Below are positions 62,893 to 64,000 of a DNA stretch of 64,000 nt, piece by piece. Below the pieces are notes generated by a model. That model saw nothing but the letters and a program-made list of their open reading frames with translations, searched no databases and was not told where the DNA came from. Position 1 is the stretch's first letter, and each line of letters opens with the position of its first letter. The position numbers and the translations under genes were made by a program. This DNA is from CAZAQV01 sp964487255 (GTDB lineage: Bacteria > Myxococcota_A > Polyangia > Polyangiales > CAZAQV01), in assembly GCA_964487255.1 (NCBI GenBank), contig CAZAQV010000003.1, forward strand, positions 62,001-126,000, written 5' to 3'.

Positions 62893-64000
62893 GTGGTGGC
62901 TGGCAAAGGACTTTCGCGCGCATCAACTCAGCTCGGGTTGCTCGGATCCCTATGCCTTCACCTGTCGGTCACGCTTTGGGTTACGAGTCAGCCCCACCAC
63001 CCCACTCCATCCATTGCAGCGCCCCCTTGGAGTGACTTTGCAGTTGAAGTCGAGGTTCAGGGGGCTGGCTTTCCACTCGCCACACCAACTTCACCGACCC
63101 GTGACACGCAGGTTCTCACAGGCGGACTGCTCGCGAACGCAGCAGACACGTGGCAGCGTGGTGGGACAACGGGCGGAGCCGCAACTGTGGTGAACCTCGG
63201 AAGTCGCATCGGCGAGAGCACAATTCGCGACGTGAGCCAAAATAACCGGGCGCTCGACCAAGTACAGCGTATTCGAACCTCGGAGTCGCGGCAGTCATCA
63301 CAGCGCGCGAGGCAAACCCCGAACCCTGCGAGTGCCGCGGTCCTGAGCACCGGCCAGGGCAAGAGCGATGCCCGAACTCGGCGACGTACGCAACGTCCCC
63401 ATCGATCAGACTCGCAAGCGGAAGAACGCAAGACAGAACTCGGACCGGGCGGCGAACAGCCGGTCATCGTGCAAGGTCAGTCGAATCAGAGTGCCGCGGC
63501 CAAGACGGCGGCGAGTTCAACATTGCGTCCCGACCTCACCCGCGGTCGCGCGACAACCGACACAGCCTGGCATGCGCAGCGTCCTGCCGACAATGTCGAC
63601 TCGACGAGCGCCTCGCGTGCATCCACGGATGGCAACATCGAGCAGACCCCGAGCAAGCTTGGGCACGACGGCGTCGGCGTCGGGGACACCAGCCAGCTGC
63701 CAGGAGCACGTTCGCTCGCCGCGTCACCCATGTCAGGTCCGCTTCGTGGTCCCGTGGGTAACGCCGCCTACGATCGCTGGCTCGCTGATCAGCGAAGGGC
63801 CATCGGCGACGAACTTCGCTTTCCACAAGCTCGAAAAGTCTCACTCGACCAAGGCATCAGCGTATTCGAGCTTCTCGTCTCTCGTGACGGTCGCGTCCTC
63901 GAAGGCCCCTCGCTCATACGTTCGAGTGGGTTCGATGACTTTGACAGCGAGGGCCGCCGCGCCATCAACGCCACCCGGTTCGCGCCTCTTCCGCGCTCGC
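62893..64000 (+). CDS. TonB-like protein with long disordered linker (C-terminus off the right edge)
   Basis: From GTG 62893, with AGGAG eight bases upstream; about 369 residues are visible and the frame is open at the right edge. An N-terminal hydrophobic stretch (LGLLGSLCLHLSVTLWV) is a signal anchor. A long Ser/Thr/Gln/Arg-rich linker (about 45-290) precedes a TonB-type C-terminal domain, read from AYDRWLADQRRAIGDELRFPQ, FELLVSRDGRVLEGP and SSGFDDFDSEGRRAINAT to FAPLP, where the window ends. It could be an energy transducer or, as often in myxobacteria, a TonB-like envelope protein in gliding or transport complexes. No exbB/exbD gene is visible in the window. Confidence 0.8.
   Translation, partial: MVAGKGLSRASTQLGLLGSLCLHLSVTLWVTSQPHHPTPSIAAPPWSDFAVEVEVQGAGFPLATPTSPTRDTQVLTGGLLANAADTWQRGGTTGGAATVVNLGSRIGESTIRDVSQNNRALDQVQRIRTSESRQSSQRARQTPNPASAAVLSTGQGKSDARTRRRTQRPHRSDSQAEERKTELGPGGEQPVIVQGQSNQSAAAKTAASSTLRPDLTRGRATTDTAWHAQRPADNVDSTSASRASTDGNIEQTPSKLGHDGVGVGDTSQLPGARSLAASPMSGPLRGPVGNAAYDRWLADQRRAIGDELRFPQARKVSLDQGISVFELLVSRDGRVLEGPSLIRSSGFDDFDSEGRRAINATRFAPLPRS

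Overview
The window looks like a piece of a Myxococcota chromosome (Bradymonadia or Polyangia-like; my inference) that is GC-rich and densely coded. The pointers are: many secreted lipoproteins with Asp/Gly/Ser/Ala-rich linkers after the lipobox, DUF1566 and MopE-type Asp-rich metal-binding motifs, a C-terminal hydrophobic-Arg sorting tail, a TIGR03960-type radical SAM protein, many GTG starts, and an ectoine synthase that fits a saline habitat. I saw no rRNA, tRNA or CRISPR array. There is one assembly gap of exactly 100 N (21115-21214), placed inside a tandem repeat.

Layout. 1-7965: envelope and glycosylation genes (membrane sulfatase cut by the left edge, YfhO-like membrane protein, GlsB/YeaQ protein, polyprenol-phosphate mannose synthase), a GNAT protein, a DUF1566 lipoprotein, lipB and an unknown gene. 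7995-17487 (minus strand): a tight seven-gene operon encoding a DUF2271 secreted protein, a 23-CXXCH lipoprotein built from seven tri-heme repeats, a membrane b-type cytochrome, a second 23-CXXCH periplasmic cytochrome, a 10-CXXCH lipoprotein, an outer-membrane beta-barrel and a membrane-anchored FeS/FAD/NAD(P) oxidoreductase. Together they could move electrons between cytoplasmic NAD(P)H or the quinone pool and the cell surface through up to 56 c-type hemes. This is the best candidate here for an undescribed system. 17689-20217: lpdA and an E1-alpha 2-oxoacid dehydrogenase subunit without E1-beta or E2 beside them.

20306-25917: two paralogous secreted proteins of unknown function, an orphan ectoine synthase, a membrane metallophosphoesterase, a coiled-coil protein and a lipoprotein, plus the gapped tandem hairpin repeat. 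25991-32960: a DUF58 / transglutaminase / MoxR / repeat-protein operon. 33140-37631: an accessory patch with an unknown gene, a di-heme lipoprotein and a REP-associated Y1 transposase bracketed by inverted 31-bp repeats, with a third repeat copy 2 kb away. 37637-53220: fatty acid desaturase, radical SAM protein, cysC, mltG, ruvX, a TPR/cyclic-nucleotide-domain protein, a histone-deacetylase-like remnant, an AddAB-type helicase-nuclease and rlmH. 53224-64000: multicopper oxidase, prepilin peptidase, proB, two nearly identical HU-type genes each with its own promoter and terminator, ybeY, a reduced biotin-carboxylase-like protein, a DUF1328 micro-protein, eno, lgt and a TonB-like protein cut by the right edge.

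A dispersed hairpin repeat (CTCTTCGCTAGG ... ACCGCTCATC) lies near 20978, 58894 and 61756. All names rest on sequence motifs read by eye; no database search was run.
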